From Toxoplasma gondii ME49 (lineage: Eukaryota > Apicomplexa > Conoidasida > Eucoccidiorida > Sarcocystidae), in assembly GCF_000006565.2 (NCBI RefSeq), contig NC_031470.1:2296954-2360953 (forward strand): DNA of 64,000 nt, read 5' to 3'. The translations under genes were made by a program, and so were the position numbers. Positions 45,318 to 56,347 of this stretch are shown one piece after another. The notes beneath the pieces were generated by a model. It was not told the origin of the DNA. It worked only from the letters and a program-made list of their open reading frames with translations, and made no database searches. Position 1 is the first letter of the stretch. Each line of letters begins with the position of its first letter.

Positions 45318-45642
45318 GTCGGCACCGGCTGGCAGTCATGATACGCTAATAACCAGTGGGACGGAGGCGGGATGGAGTGACACAAGGCGTTCGCAATGCA
45401 TGTGACAGGAACGAAACAATAATTGGAAGCGGGTGAATGGTAGTTTCATTCGCTGCCAGAACATGCAGTGCATGAGCTTGTGTGCTGCGACAGTGTTATG
45501 TGGATTGTTGGGTAAGCAGCATGGGAGCTCAGCTCGGCCGCAGTGTGCGTACCAGAAACGTTGATGAGATGTGCAACTCGCAGCGGTACCTGCGCATTGT
45601 ATGGCCCTTCTTCTCATCGCCGTGTAATTATGGAGCTTGCAG
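45318..45642 (+). repeat. 325-bp duplicated segment, copy 1
   Basis: Nearly identical to 50968-51292. Beyond the right end both copies continue as an older, diverged match into the 598-bp element, giving a unit of about 1.43 kb (45318-46749 and 50968-52392). On the minus strand a cysteine-rich frame covers it in both copies. Confidence 0.93.
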
Positions 45643-45811
45643 GCGGCTGGGAACCATGCGGAAAGTCGACGCTCAGACAATCATGTGATGCCTTGCAGAC
45701 CAACGTTGTACCCCTTCTTTGCAGTGTATTTGGGATCGAGTAGACTCGATGCTCATGGGTGAGGTCATCGGCGTGAAGGCATTCCTTGGTGAAAACTGGT
45801 GCATTGAATCC

Positions 45812-45904
45812 CTTTATCTTTTCGGTAGGCCGCAGGACAACGCAACACGGTCGCAGCATTGTGATGATTCGGACAACCTATTGTTTGCTGTGTGGCATGA
45901 GTGA
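45812..45904 (+). pseudogene. possible C-terminal exon relic, copy 1
   Basis: Pairs with 51470-51562. Both are 93 bases, end with CATGAGTGA and have no indel, but differ at about 30 sites. In the shared frame 16 of 30 residues agree, with conservative changes such as L/I, L/V and D/E. This could be a real coding end or simply frame-preserving drift. Confidence 0.3.
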
Positions 45905-46152
45905 CAGAGAGGTGTGACGCGAGTATCGTCTCCCCATTGTCGATGTGAGGGGAGGTGTTGAGCAAGGCGTGGTGTCGTGTCGCTTGTCGGGTAGGCGGTG
46001 GAACGATTTGATTAGTGAGAGACTGTGAAGGCCTTGTCGGCTTGGAACATGGTAGAACGTTCACGGCGATGTTGGACATTGTCTGTGATACAGCCGAGCC
46101 ACACTTCTGCAGGGTCGGAAGGTAGGCTGGGTCACGTTTGCCTCGGTAGTAT

Positions 46153-46749
46153 ATCACCGAAACAGGAACAGGCAAACCTGGACGTTTCTTCCAAATACAG
46201 TCGATCCGTATAGACGCTTGTGCTAGGGCGGCGTCGATCATGCGTTGATTTTCACTTTTGTCGGTGCACAGAACACATTCAAGCACGTGTGGTGTTGCCG
46301 TGCTGAGTCAGATCCGTTCGACACGCTCTGCGTAGTATCAGCGTCTACAGGCAACTGTCCTGTGGGTGTCGACTGTGTGATGAAGCTCGCCATCCTCTGG
46401 GCTTCGACTGTGTGACGACACTCGCCACGTCGTACTCAATGTTGAATGATGCATCGATATCCAGTTGTCTTTGTTGGATATGGCGAAGGAGCGGTGCATC
46501 GCAGCACTGGATGGTGTGTGACTAGTGTTGACGGATGCACCGCATTAGGTAGAATTGTCTCATCACCGTATTTGTGCTTTTTGTGGGTATCCCCAGTTGA
46601 GTGTTGTTTGCACTGAGCTCATGGCTGTTTTTCATGGTGACTGAGATCCACGACACAAACAACGCCCAGCGATGGACTGTCCTGGCCTTGCCTCCGGTCC
46701 ACTAGTAGCCTGAGACGCGAACGCCTCCTTGCCTTCTGCCCGCGTGCAT
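46153..46749. repeat. 598-bp element, copy 1
   Basis: Five copies share the stretch from TATCACSGAAAC to CTTCTGCCCGCGTGCA. Right of the element this copy continues TAGGCAAAATTTTCC, like copy 3. Minus-strand frames run through the left end of the element (45765-46286). Confidence 0.95.
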
Positions 46750-46979
46750 AGGCAAAATTTTCCTGAGTCTAGGATCGAATGGAGGGTAAATCGTTTCCCA
46801 CCTGTACGGGACGATTCGTGGCAGGCGTCGTACTCACGAAGGCTTCTGAACACAGTCTAGGGATGTCACTCAAGTGTCCTGTGGTGGGTGCCCTTGGCCC
46901 CCTGTGGCCACATCATAACCCCCCACGGTCCACACTGCTGCAGCTTCAGCAGGTAGGCTGGGGATGTTTGCGGCGGAGG

Positions 46980-47581
46980 TGTATCACGGAAACACGAAGA
47001 AGAAACAGACCTGGACGTTTCTTCCAAATACAGTCGATCCGGATAGACGCTTGTGCTAGGGCGGCGTCGATCATGCGTTGATTTTCACTTTTGTCGGTGC
47101 ACAGAACACATTCAAGCACGTGTGGTGTTGCCGTGCTGAGTCAGATCCGTTCGACACGCTCTGCGTAGTATCAGCGTCTACAGGCAACTGTCCTGTGGGT
47201 GTCGACTGTGTGATGAAGCTCGCCATCCTCTGGGCTTCGACTGTGTGACGACACTCGCCACGTCGTACTCAATGTTGAATGATGCATCGATATCCAGTTG
47301 TCTTTGTTGGATATGGCGAAGGAGCGGTGCATCGCAGCACTGGATGGTGTGTGACTAGTGTTGACGGATGCACCGCATTAGGTAGAATTGTCTCATCACC
47401 GTATTTGTGCTTTTTGTGGGTATCCCCGGTTGCGTGTTGTTTGCACTGAGCTCATGGCTGTTTTTCATGGTGACTGAGATCCACGACACAAACAACGCCC
47501 AGCGATGGACTGTCCTGGCCTTGCCTCCGGTCCACTAGTGGCCTGAGACGCGAACGCCTCCTCGCCTTCTGCCCGCGTGCA
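46980..47581. repeat. 598-bp element, copy 2
   Basis: Shares the variant left end GAAACACGAAGAAG with copy 4 and the right flank CACACGTGAGACTTC with copies 4 and 5. Confidence 0.95.
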
Positions 47582-47927
47582 CACGTGAGACTTCTCTTGG
47601 TTCCAGATTCGTCTTCTGGGAAGATCGGTTTCCAGCATTACGGAGCGACCCATGAGGGGAGACGTACTCCCGGAGCCTTACAAACGTTGGAGCAGCGTCA
47701 CGCGTGTGTCCTGTGGTCGCCATCCTTGAGGCTGGCGGCTACTCGAGGCACTACGTACTGGCGACACTATACACACTGGGAATGCGTCAGAGCTCGGGCA
47801 GGATTCTTTGACAATGCTTGGTTTCCCTGAGCAATGTTGTCCCTTTTATGCTTTGTGGAATAGGGGGTAGGCAGCTGTCGGATCGCGTGGCACTTGCCGG
47901 TAATCAGTGTGGTTATGGGGAAATGCA
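47582..47927 (+). repeat. 346-bp flank duplicated with the element, copy 1
   Basis: Repeated at 52393-52736 beside element copy 5. A plus frame of 81 codons (47585-47830) is intact in both. Beside copy 4 only the first 107 bases are shared. Confidence 0.9.
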
Positions 47928-48110
47928 GGGATTCGGGTCGTCCCAGCTCCCTGTGAATACGCGACAGGGACGTGGTTAGGTGTAGTATTTCAGCGATTGG
48001 GAATGTAGCGGGAAATGGTTTGATGTGTGAAATGGTACTATAGGAAATGTTTTGCAGCATATTGTCATGATTAACGTGAATGATTCCTGGCACAGAGTGA
48101 GTGTTGACTG

Positions 48111-48359
48111 ATGCGTTGTGAATGTTTTTGCTTCTGGTACTCTGTCTCATGTGTCCTGCCCGCGGTCCCTCGTGAGCGTCAGTCTGACTTCGTGCGTCAT
48201 TTCCCTACTTTGTCTCCAACCGGAAAGTCGGGAGGCGGAGGGGACTACCAAGGATGCGGAGCGAAGTTGGGTGGTCGGCAAGTAGCTGTGACCGTTTTGC
48301 CGACCGGCCCAGTTGCCCTTGTTGAACGTTGGTCTGTTTCCGTCAGGAACGAGGACTAA
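48111..48359 (+). CDS. candidate small secreted protein, 82 residues
   Basis: ATG is followed by a cysteine-rich hydrophobic start (CFCFWYSVSCVLPAVP) with a plausible cleavage region, then a glycine-rich and polar mature part without further domains. Stop TAA at 48357-48359. It sits in a stretch with no close duplicate in the window. Confidence 0.3.
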   Translation: MRCECFCFWYSVSCVLPAVPRERQSDFVRHFPTLSPTGKSGGGGDYQGCGAKLGGRQVAVTVLPTGPVALVERWSVSVRNED

Positions 48360-48796
48360 GGAAAAGACCTCTACGTGTGGAATGCTCTTCCAGGTCGTCA
48401 GGACCAACGGAATACGTTTCTGATGTCGGCTGTCTGTCTTGATGGGGTTTCCTTGTTTTTCGGTTCCAGTTGGCAGATGTATGAAGGTGGTGTCAAAACC
48501 ATCGACCCCTTATGAATGCTGTCGTTATTCAGTGAAGGAGCAACACGAGATCAAGTTCATGTAAACCAGTGCCACTATGTGGAGCGTGACTCGTGGAGCA
48601 CGAGCCTGTTGAAGCGTTTGTTACGCGTTGGTTAGGCTGTAATATCAAGTGAGAGATCGCAGCGGACTACGTAAGGGCCACGAGACCGCTGACCGCAACC
48701 GTAAACAGTCTTCCCTAGCGATGAGCATTTGTCATTTCTGCAGACTGACAGCGTAAGCTGAGTCGTTCTGCGGAGGGGGGTTTCCATGTAACTACA

Positions 48797-49144
48797 ATGC
48801 CAGAATACGTTGCTCAATGCTGCACACGTGCATGGCTGTTCCGGCGTTGCCTCGGTGTCATACTCAGCTTGCCATGCTCCGTTCCTCCACCCGGCGATTC
48901 AAATAAGTGGTATTTACAGACGCACGTTGACGTTTTTCCCCAGAAGGATGACATCCGCTCTCAAGAAGCGACGAAGCAACTTCTTAGGCAGTCCATTCTG
49001 TACCTGGATTTTAATTCTTTTCTGAATTTTCCTGGTCACTTTTTTTTCTCCGTTAGTTTTCGGGGCCAATGTGTGGTAGGCACTCCTGAGACTGTGCTGC
49101 CCCGACCATCAAGAAGTATGATAATACAGCGAAGCTTTACATGA
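48797..49144 (+). CDS. candidate ORF of 115 codons with signal-like start
   Basis: ATG opens a frame with a hydrophobic run at residues 13-28, WY at 38-39, and a strongly aromatic segment (PGHFFFSVSF) before GQCVVG, where the DNA is a weak form of the box (GTGGTAGGC). A short basic tail follows. The part between 49000 and 49060 is T-rich and could instead be an intron end. Confidence 0.3.
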   Translation: MPEYVAQCCTRAWLFRRCLGVILSLPCSVPPPGDSNKWYLQTHVDVFPQKDDIRSQEATKQLLRQSILYLDFNSFLNFPGHFFFSVSFRGQCVVGTPETVLPRPSRSMIIQRSFT

Positions 49145-49319
49145 CGCGCACTTTCGCACACGAACCGGGAGGATGCAAGTGTACCGTTGTTCTCCTGTAT
49201 GGACGTTGTCACTGTGACTGAGTTCCCCGACACGGCTCTGCTGTGCTTAAAGTAGCTACCACCCACGCCCCATACTGCTACTGCATCAGCAGGTAGGCTG
49301 GGGATGTTTGCGGCGGAGG

Positions 49320-49919
49320 TGTATCACCGAAACAGGAACAGGCAAACCTGGACGTTTCTTCCAAATACAGTCGATCCGTATAGACGCTTGTGCTAGGGCG
49401 GCGTCGATCATGCGTTGATTTTCACTTTTGTCGGTGCACAGAACACATTCAAGCACGTGTGGTGTTGCCGTGCTGAGTCAGATCCGTTCGACACGCTCTG
49501 CGTAGTATCAGCGTCTACAGGCAACTGTCCTGTGGGTGTCGACTGTGTGATGAAGCTCGCCATCCTCTGGGCTTCGACTGTGTGACGACACTCGCCACGT
49601 CGTACTCAATGTTGAATGATGCATCGATATCCAGTTGTCTTTGTTGGATATGGCGAAGGAGCGGTGCATCGCAGCACTGGATGGTGTGTGACTAGTGTTG
49701 ACGGATGCACCGCATTAGGTAGAATTGTCTCATCACCGTATTTGTGCTTTTTGTGGGTATCCCCGGTTGCGTGTTGTTTGCACTGAGCTCATGGCTGTTT
49801 TTCATGGTGACTGAGATCCACGACACAAACAACGCCCAGCGATGGACTGTCCTGGCCTTGCCTCCGGTCCACTAGTAGCCTGAGACGCGAACGCCTCCTT
49901 GCCTTCTGCCCGCGTGCAT
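49320..49919. repeat. 598-bp element, copy 3
   Basis: Together with copy 4 it repeats the copy 1-copy 2 pair at an offset of about 3,170 bp. Confidence 0.95.
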
Positions 49920-50150
49920 AGGCAAAATTTTCCTGAGTCTAGGATCGAATGGAGGGTAAATCGTTTCCCACCTGTACGGGACGATTCGTGGCAGGCGTCG
50001 TACTCACGAAGGCTTCTGAACACAGTCTAGGGATGTCACTCAAGTGTCCTGTGGTGGGTGCCCTTGGCCCCCTGTGGCCACATCATAACCCCCCACGGTC
50101 CACACTGCTGCAGCTTCAGCAGGTAGGCTGGGGATGTTTGCGGCGGAGGT

Positions 50151-50753
50151 GTATCACGGAAACACGAAGAAGAAACAGACCTGGACGTTTCTTCCAAATA
50201 CAGTCGATCCGGATAGACGCTTGTGCTAGGGCGGCGTCGATCATGCGTTGATTTTCACTTTTGTCGGTGCACAGAACACATTCAAGCACGTGTGGTGTTG
50301 CCGTGCTGAGTCAGATCCGTTCGACACGCTCTGCGTAGTATCAGCGTCTACAGGCAACTGTCCTGTGGGTGTCGACTGTGTGATGAAGCTCGCCATCCTC
50401 TGGGCTTCGATTGTGTGACGACACTCGCCACGTCGTACTCTATGTTGAATGATGCATCGATATCCAGTTGTCTTTGTTGGATATGGCGAAGGAGCGGTGC
50501 ATCGCAGCACTGGATGGTCTGTGACTAGTGTCGAAGGATGCACCGCATTAGGTAGAATTGTCTCATCACCGTATTTGTGCTTTTTGTAGGTATCCCCGGT
50601 TGCGTGTTGTTTGCACTGAGCTCATGGCTGTTTTTCATGGTGACTGAGATCCACGACACAAATAACGCCCAGCGATGGACTGTCCTGGCCTTGCCTCCGG
50701 TCCACTAGTGGCCTGAGACGCGAACGCCTCCTCGCCTTCTGCCCGCGTGCACA
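50151..50753. repeat. 598-bp element, copy 4
   Basis: Differs from the others at a few sites. One change removes a stop on the minus strand and leaves a 100-codon frame (50241-50543) there. I do not take that frame as a gene. Confidence 0.95.
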
Positions 50754-50967
50754 CGTGAGACTTCTCTTGGTTCCAAATACGACTTCTGGGAAGATCGGTT
50801 TCCAGCATTACGGAGCGCCCCATGAGAGGAGACGTCCTCCCAGAGCCTGACCAGCATTCGAGGAATGTCACTCACGTGGCATGTGGTGGTTACCCTTTGG
50901 GTTATGCGGCCATTGTCTGTGCCCCTCACGTCCGTGGACGATTTGAATCCGCGCAGGCGGTAGGCAC

Positions 50968-51292
50968 CGACTGGCAGTCATGATACGCTAATAACCAGTG
51001 GGACGGAGGCAGGATGGAGTGACACAAGGCGTTCGCAATGCATGTGACAGGAACGAAACAATAATTGGAAGCGGGTGAATGGTAGTTTCATTCGCTGCCA
51101 GAACATGCAGTGCATGAGCTTGTGTGCTGCGACAGTGTTATGTGGATTGTTGGGTAAGCAGCATGGGAGCTCAGCTCGGCCGCAGTGTGCGTACCAGAAA
51201 CGTTGATGAGATGTGCAACTCGCAGCGGTACCTGCACATTGTATGGCCCTTCTTCTCATCGCCGTGTAATTACGGAGCTTGCACATGGTTGG
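50968..51292 (+). repeat. 325-bp duplicated segment, copy 2
   Basis: Near-identical to 45318-45642. It begins directly after the box at 50957, so the left breakpoint lies in or next to the box. Confidence 0.93.
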
Positions 51293-51469
51293 GCGCCCTG
51301 CAGCGTGTTGATCGACCCCCAGATGAAAAGGTGACGTTTTGTAGGAAAGGCATTCCCTGTCTTTGCAGTATATTTGGGATTGACTAGCATCATTGCTCAC
51401 GGGAAATGGCTTTGGCTTGAGCATGCGTCACGACATACGATGCCGCTAGTGATGTTTGCCTCTGTCCGA

Positions 51470-51562
51470 ATTTACGTTTTTGGATGGTTCCAGGAAAACG
51501 CTGTACGCTTGTGCCATTGTGATGGCACGGGGCACTTATTGGGTACTGTCTGCCATGAGTGA
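51470..51562 (+). pseudogene. possible C-terminal exon relic, copy 2
   Basis: Partner of 45812-45904; reads IYVFGWFQEN... and ends CHE before TGA. Confidence 0.3.
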
Positions 51563-51795
51563 CAGCGAGGGGTCAGGCGAGTATTGTCTCCATCCCTGTC
51601 GTTGTGAGGGGTGATCTGGAGCAAGGTGCTCTATCGAGTAGCCCCTGGCACGATTTCAGTGATGATCGGATGTGAGTTCTTTCTCGTGTGGGAACAGTGT
51701 GGGTAGTTGAAGCCGTGTTTTTGGGATATGCGTGTGACACTGTCACGTTTTTGAAGATTAAGAATGTAGGCTCCGCGATGTTTGTCCCGGTGGTG

Positions 51796-52391
51796 TATCA
51801 CCGAAACAGGAACAGGCAAACCTGGACGTTTCTTCCAAATACAGTCGATCCGGATAGACGCTTGTGCTAGGGCGGCGTCGATCATGCGTTGATTTTCACT
51901 TTTGTCGGTGCACAGAACACATTCAAGCACGTGTGGTGTTGCCGTGCTGAGTCAGATCCGTTCGACACGCTCTGCGTAGTATCAGCGTCTACAGGCAACT
52001 GTCCTGTGGGTGTCGACTGTGTGATGAAGCTCGCCATCCTCTGGGCTTCGATTGTGTGACAACACTCGCCACGTCGTACTCAATGTTGAATGATGCATCG
52101 ATATCCAGTTGTCTTTGTTGGATATGGCGAAGGAGCGGTGCATCGCAGCACTGGATGGTGTGTGACTAGTGTTGACGGATGCACCGCATTAGGTAGAATT
52201 GTCTCATCACCGTATTTGTGCTTTTTGTGGGTATCCCCGGTTGCGTGTTGTTTGCACTGAGCTCATGGCTGTTTTTCATGGTGACTGAGATCCACGACAC
52301 AAACAACGCCCAGCGATGGACTGTCCTGGCCTTGCCTCCGGTCCACTAGTGGCCTGAGACGCGAACGCCTCCTCGCCTTCTGCCCGCGTGC
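51796..52391. repeat. 598-bp element, copy 5
   Basis: Left flank matches the unit of copy 1; right flank matches that of copy 2. The copy is thus a recombinant in its surroundings. Confidence 0.95.
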
Positions 52392-52392
52392 A

Positions 52393-52736
52393 CACGTGAG
52401 ACTTCTCTTGGTTCCAAATACGACTTCTGGGAAGATCGGTTTCCAGCATTACGGAGCGACCCATGAGGGGAGACGTACTCCAGGAGCCTTACAAACGTTG
52501 GAGCAGCGTCACGCGTATGTCCTGTGGTCGCCATCCTTGAGGCTGGCGGCTACTCGAGGCACTACGTACTGGCGACACTATACACACTGGGAATGCGTCA
52601 GAGCTCGGGCAGGATTCTTTGACAATGCTTGGTTTCCCTGAGCAATGTTGTCCCTTTTATGCTTTGTGGAACAGATGGTAGGCAGCTGTCGGATCGCGTG
52701 GCACTTGCCGGTAGTCAGTGTGGTCATGGGAGAATG
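52393..52736 (+). repeat. 346-bp flank, copy 2
   Basis: Copy of 47582-47927. The two diverge after GGCAGCTGTCGGATCGCGTG and some further bases. Confidence 0.9.
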
Positions 52737-52743
52737 AAGAGGC

Positions 52744-53220
52744 TTGGAGCGTCCACACGCAGAACTAGATGTCCTATATATTCATGGTTTGGTTCAGCAC
52801 AGGTGTCGGTGTCGATATATTATGTTTCGAGGGCAGCGTTCGGGTCTCAGCGTGATTCGTCGCGTAAGAATCAAGAAGAGTCTCGGGACAGGTGATGGAC
52901 GCGCTGTCAATGCGGGATGCTTCTCTTATGGCACCTCACCCGTCATAGGGCCTCCCCTGTGGCCACTCGGCCACGAAGGTGTGTATATTCGTGTGACAGT
53001 GAGGCTGGGCATTTGCCCCCCCAGAAGCGAAAAGCGCGAAGCATGGCGCTGTTGTCTTGATTGGAAGGTACTTATGGAGCTATGTTCGTGGCAGTCGATC
53101 ATCAGCTCCCATTTGTGGGATTACCTGCTGCATGCGCACGCCCGACAACATGCTCTGATGATGACCACTTCTGGTGTGAGCGGCGCGATGTTTGTGTTGG
53201 ACTCCAGGAACAATCCGTAA
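52744..53220 (+). CDS. open frame of 158 codons without ATG at its start
   Basis: The frame begins with TTG; the first ATG is at 52822. It has scattered cysteines and tryptophans and ends SGAMFVLDSRNNP. A segment near 52915-52990 recalls the CH...WW...GH segment of other units but is too diverged to be sure. Probably a unit relic or exon. Confidence 0.25.
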   Translation: MERPHAELDVLYIHGLVQHRCRCRYIMFRGQRSGLSVIRRVRIKKSLGTGDGRAVNAGCFSYGTSPVIGPPLWPLGHEGVYIRVTVRLGICPPRSEKREAWRCCLDWKVLMELCSWQSIISSHLWDYLLHAHARQHALMMTTSGVSGAMFVLDSRNNP

Positions 53221-53464
53221 GATCCGGCTGCCCGGGTGGCAGACATGTGTCATTGTGTTTCTTTCTGTAGATGTGGTTGAGCTGGACGACGGAGAGACAA
53301 TGCCGGAAGTCGGGCATCAAAAGTTGACAGGCGGACGGACCTGCTACCATTTGCTTGCTATCTTACTTGTTGGGACGTTTTCAGCAGCAAGACTCTGTGC
53401 AGTCGTGAGACCGTGGAGTGGTGCAGTCAGTTGCAAGCAGTAGCGCCGATCTGTTGTCGCTACG

Positions 53465-53698
53465 ATGGTCCCATGTTTTGACAGCGACGAGCGGTACGGA
53501 GCAGCGAGTTACCGAGCGGCGACCACCACCAGCAGAGCACTAGACTATGAAGCTAGACCCTGTGGTCGCGCTCAGCTGTCGTGGCAGGTAGTCCGTGAAC
53601 CCAGTAAGCAATCAATGTATATATCCCCGTGTTTGGGCGAAACACGTCAACTCAAGTGTGTGTTTTGTAGGGAAGGCTATATTTGTCCAAGCATGTGA
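53465..53698 (+). CDS. candidate ORF of 77 codons, cysteine-containing C-terminus
   Basis: ATGG context is favourable. W40 is followed by MYISPCLGE at 51-59 and a C-terminal CVFCREGYICPSM. The last third resembles frames at 37.8 kb and 51.4 kb in its order of Y, G/E and Cys residues. There is no signal peptide. Confidence 0.28.
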   Translation: MVPCFDSDERYGAASYRAATTTSRALDYEARPCGRAQLSWQVVREPSKQSMYISPCLGETRQLKCVFCREGYICPSM

Positions 53699-53849
53699 GG
53701 GCGCATAGGCGTACTCAGGAAGTTGTGTCTGCGAGTATGATTTCTTGGCTGGGTTTCGTCACCACCTTTTCCATATCGAGCAGTGCTGTTCTAGCTAACT
53801 TTTTCGCTGCGACGGAGTGGCGTAATGGTGCATCGCAGCCCGATTTGAG

Positions 53850-54164
53850 GTGAAGACTCGAATTAACGCGTGGGCGCAGCGCACTTGTCGTTGTGTCGTT
53901 GGTTCTCAGAGTATGCTGCCAACCGGGGCAGCGCAGATCTTCGTTGGTATCTCTGCTGGGTGCTACGTGCACACGACATCAGAAATGGAGTCCTATGGCC
54001 TTGTCACCGATCCGCTGATGGCCTCGCCACCGGGTCTCCGCCAACGGCCATTACTCGGAGGGACTGCAGGTATAGATGCAGAGATGTTATCGAAAATTCA
54101 TGGTCGATGGCTTTCAGAGGGTACATGGGTGAACGCATGCTGGTGGAAATCGAAGGGCATTTGA
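53850..54164 (+). CDS. open frame of 104 codons
   Basis: Begins with GTG and reads well throughout, with cysteines early and tryptophans at the end. A second plus frame (53870-54187) and a minus frame (54004-54522, 172 codons, GTG start) cover the same bases, so the choice is open. The minus frame crosses the box at 54335. Confidence 0.22.
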   Translation: MKTRINAWAQRTCRCVVGSQSMLPTGAAQIFVGISAGCYVHTTSEMESYGLVTDPLMASPPGLRQRPLLGGTAGIDAEMLSKIHGRWLSEGTWVNACWWKSKGI

Positions 54165-54789
54165 TGTGTTTGCGCCGTTTGCGGTGACCGTGCTGCTTGG
54201 CATCCTGAGCGCAATGAAGGCACACAGCTCCGGCGGCACCAGATGTTGGTATGCTGTAGCCATCAAAGGCCCGTGTTGGCGGTATCGCCTGATTCGAGCC
54301 ACCTGTGAAACGGCTTCTTCGGTTTTCCTCACAGGCGGTAGGTAACGGCCGGCGGACGTGACAGCGTAGTGGATCTCTGTGGTGAAGGGGGGATGGAGAG
54401 GATCTGATCGTCCGGAAGATATGGTGCACGGGCGGGGCCACACGCAGTACTGGGTTGAAGATGAATGACGTACAAGTGGTGGTGATTTCCCAGTTCGAAT
54501 ACGAGTTATCATAGCACTTCACGGTCTACCCAGAACCCGCACAAGACACGGGTTACCGATATTGATTTTGGATACTGAAAAGCAACACCACTAGCTATCT
54601 TCGGCCGCGTGGTGTGTAGGGTGCATCTGCCTGCGCACATCGAAGCACGGACGCATGCCATGCCGCCGTCCTGCTGACGAAAGATGTTACAATGAATACT
54701 GTGACGGGCCGCGGATCTAACGCTCAGGCGGCGAGCGCGTGTCCAAAGAGCCGGTGCCGACACTAGGTACTGAACGACTACAAAATGGG

Positions 54790-55140
54790 CCACCTATCAA
54801 TATGCTTCATGAGAGTTTCGTTAAACTGGTGATTCATGCTGTTATATCCACAAGCATTGTGGACCTCTAGGACAGACCCGGCCTGAGGAACGTATCGGCT
54901 GGTCGAGCCTCCCACCGACCTCCTCTCTTGATGTGACCTTTAGTGATCTAAGACATTCCCATATGCGCCTTTACCAGCACGCGAAAGTAAGCAGGAGGAG
55001 GTGGCAGCGAAACAGGCGACGGACAAAGTTATCTTACTGTGTCACCTGAGGGGTGACGTCAGAGAAAAGCATGTGCGACTGTGTCTTCGTTTGTGTGGCC
55101 GTGCAAAGACCACTGTTATGCTGCCTCGTGTGTAGTTGTT
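54790..55140. pseudogene. older unit copy with stops on both strands
   Basis: Aligns with 58190-58550 (shared GCGCCTTTACCAGCA, CACCTGAGGGGTG, GACTGTGT). On plus, the frame LHESFVKLV...ISTS meets TAG at 54868. On minus, the frame matching 58000-58410 has several stops. This copy cannot encode the segment intact on either strand. Confidence 0.55.
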
Positions 55141-55339
55141 GACACGGTTTTCGATGTAAGTTGGTGTATGCAGGTCATCGGCGGAAGTATCTGTGGGCGG
55201 CAGCAGATAACGATATCAAGCAATATTCCTGTCAAAGCAGCACTCACGTTTTGCAGCATCAGGAGGCCCGCATGAGAGGGGTCTCGGAGTGGGAGTCTCG
55301 TGGAAACGAGCAGCACAGTACGATGCTGTGCATTTGGCC

Positions 55340-56192
55340 CCTGTGCATAACGCATGGCGTCCAGTGCATGCACGGAGCACCTTCATTCGTTGCTCCTTCA
55401 CTTGGCGGCGAACGCGAGGAACGATGACTTATTTGTATTTTCCCTCCTCAATGACTGAATTCTCGCGGCAGACCGCGTAGCCTCTCAGATGGAAATTCGT
55501 CGTCAATCATCGTTTTGTGCCTTCGCTGAGTCTCGACGCACGGCAGACCACGCATCACAGTGCCCTCCCAATCGGCCATATCTGTGAGCTGGAGAATAAT
55601 AACAGGATACAGGAGCCATGTTTGACGAGGTAGTCATGAGTGACAGCTGGAACAAACTGGCCAATGTCTTCGCTGACCGCTTCACATTGTGGTCGTGTTG
55701 TTTGTGACAGTGGTGTCGCCGCCCTTGACACCCCGTTCATCGGTCCCTGCTGGGCTGCTGCCGATGTGCTACATCAAGAGCAAGACGCCTGTAGTTTTAT
55801 CCTCCAGCGAGGGAAAAACAACCCGACTGCATCCAACAGAGTTTCCTTGTGAGGATGTCTAGCGACACCGACGTGCGGATCCATATGGATATAAGGAGAT
55901 TGATCCACGTTGACTAAGCGACAATTCGTGTGAGTCATTGCGGTCCTGGACCGGGGCTACACTGGATGTGTAACAGGTACGTTTGTTTGGCTCGAGCCGC
56001 TCGGATCCGGTAGTACCGGTCGGACTAGGTGGGGGAGGCACTCAGCAATGGCCGCGGCTGAAGTTCGGAGACGAGACACGGTGGTTGCGGCTGACGCCCT
56101 GCGGTCACTTCACGACTGTGTTCGCCCACACGCACAGGCGGTAGGCAAGGCGTCGACGGTATGAGAGTGTGGCGGCCAGTGTGGTGTAGGAA
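55340..56192 (+). repeat. 853-bp duplicated segment, copy 1
   Basis: Matches 57044-57896 with one difference that I noticed (GTGTCGCC against GTATCGCC). Contains the box at 56138 near its right end. Confidence 0.96.
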
Positions 56193-56347
56193 AAAGGAGG
56201 GTCTCGAGGCGTCGAGGGAACAGGTGGTGTATGCGACAGGGACGCAGCCAAGGAGTGGATCGGGGGTAGTCGTGGAGGCGGTCGTGGCGATGAGTTGGCG
56301 ATTGTGCGGGGCGTGCTTTGGATCTGGATGTGTGAGAGTGCCATCAG
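56138..56347 (+). CDS. candidate exon: box acceptor to GTAAGA donor
   Basis: The box AG ends at 56137 and CATCAGAG precedes GTAAGA at 56348. One frame is open across all 210 bases (Trp, Arg, Gly and Val rich). A third copy at 60107-60316 keeps both splice sites and the frame with few changes, whereas the copy at 57842 diverges after 55 bases. The opposite strand has an open Pro/Ser/Thr-rich frame from ATG (56105-56344). Confidence 0.35.

Noticed and set aside
50241..50543. 100-codon minus-strand frame in element copy 4
   Set aside because: The other four copies carry a stop in the same place; one substitution opens it here, which looks accidental.
46700..52365. TGAGACG words in each 598-bp element as promoters
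   Set aside because: The 7-base motif is expected by chance, and the five copies count as one because the element is duplicated. No start codon is consistently placed behind them.
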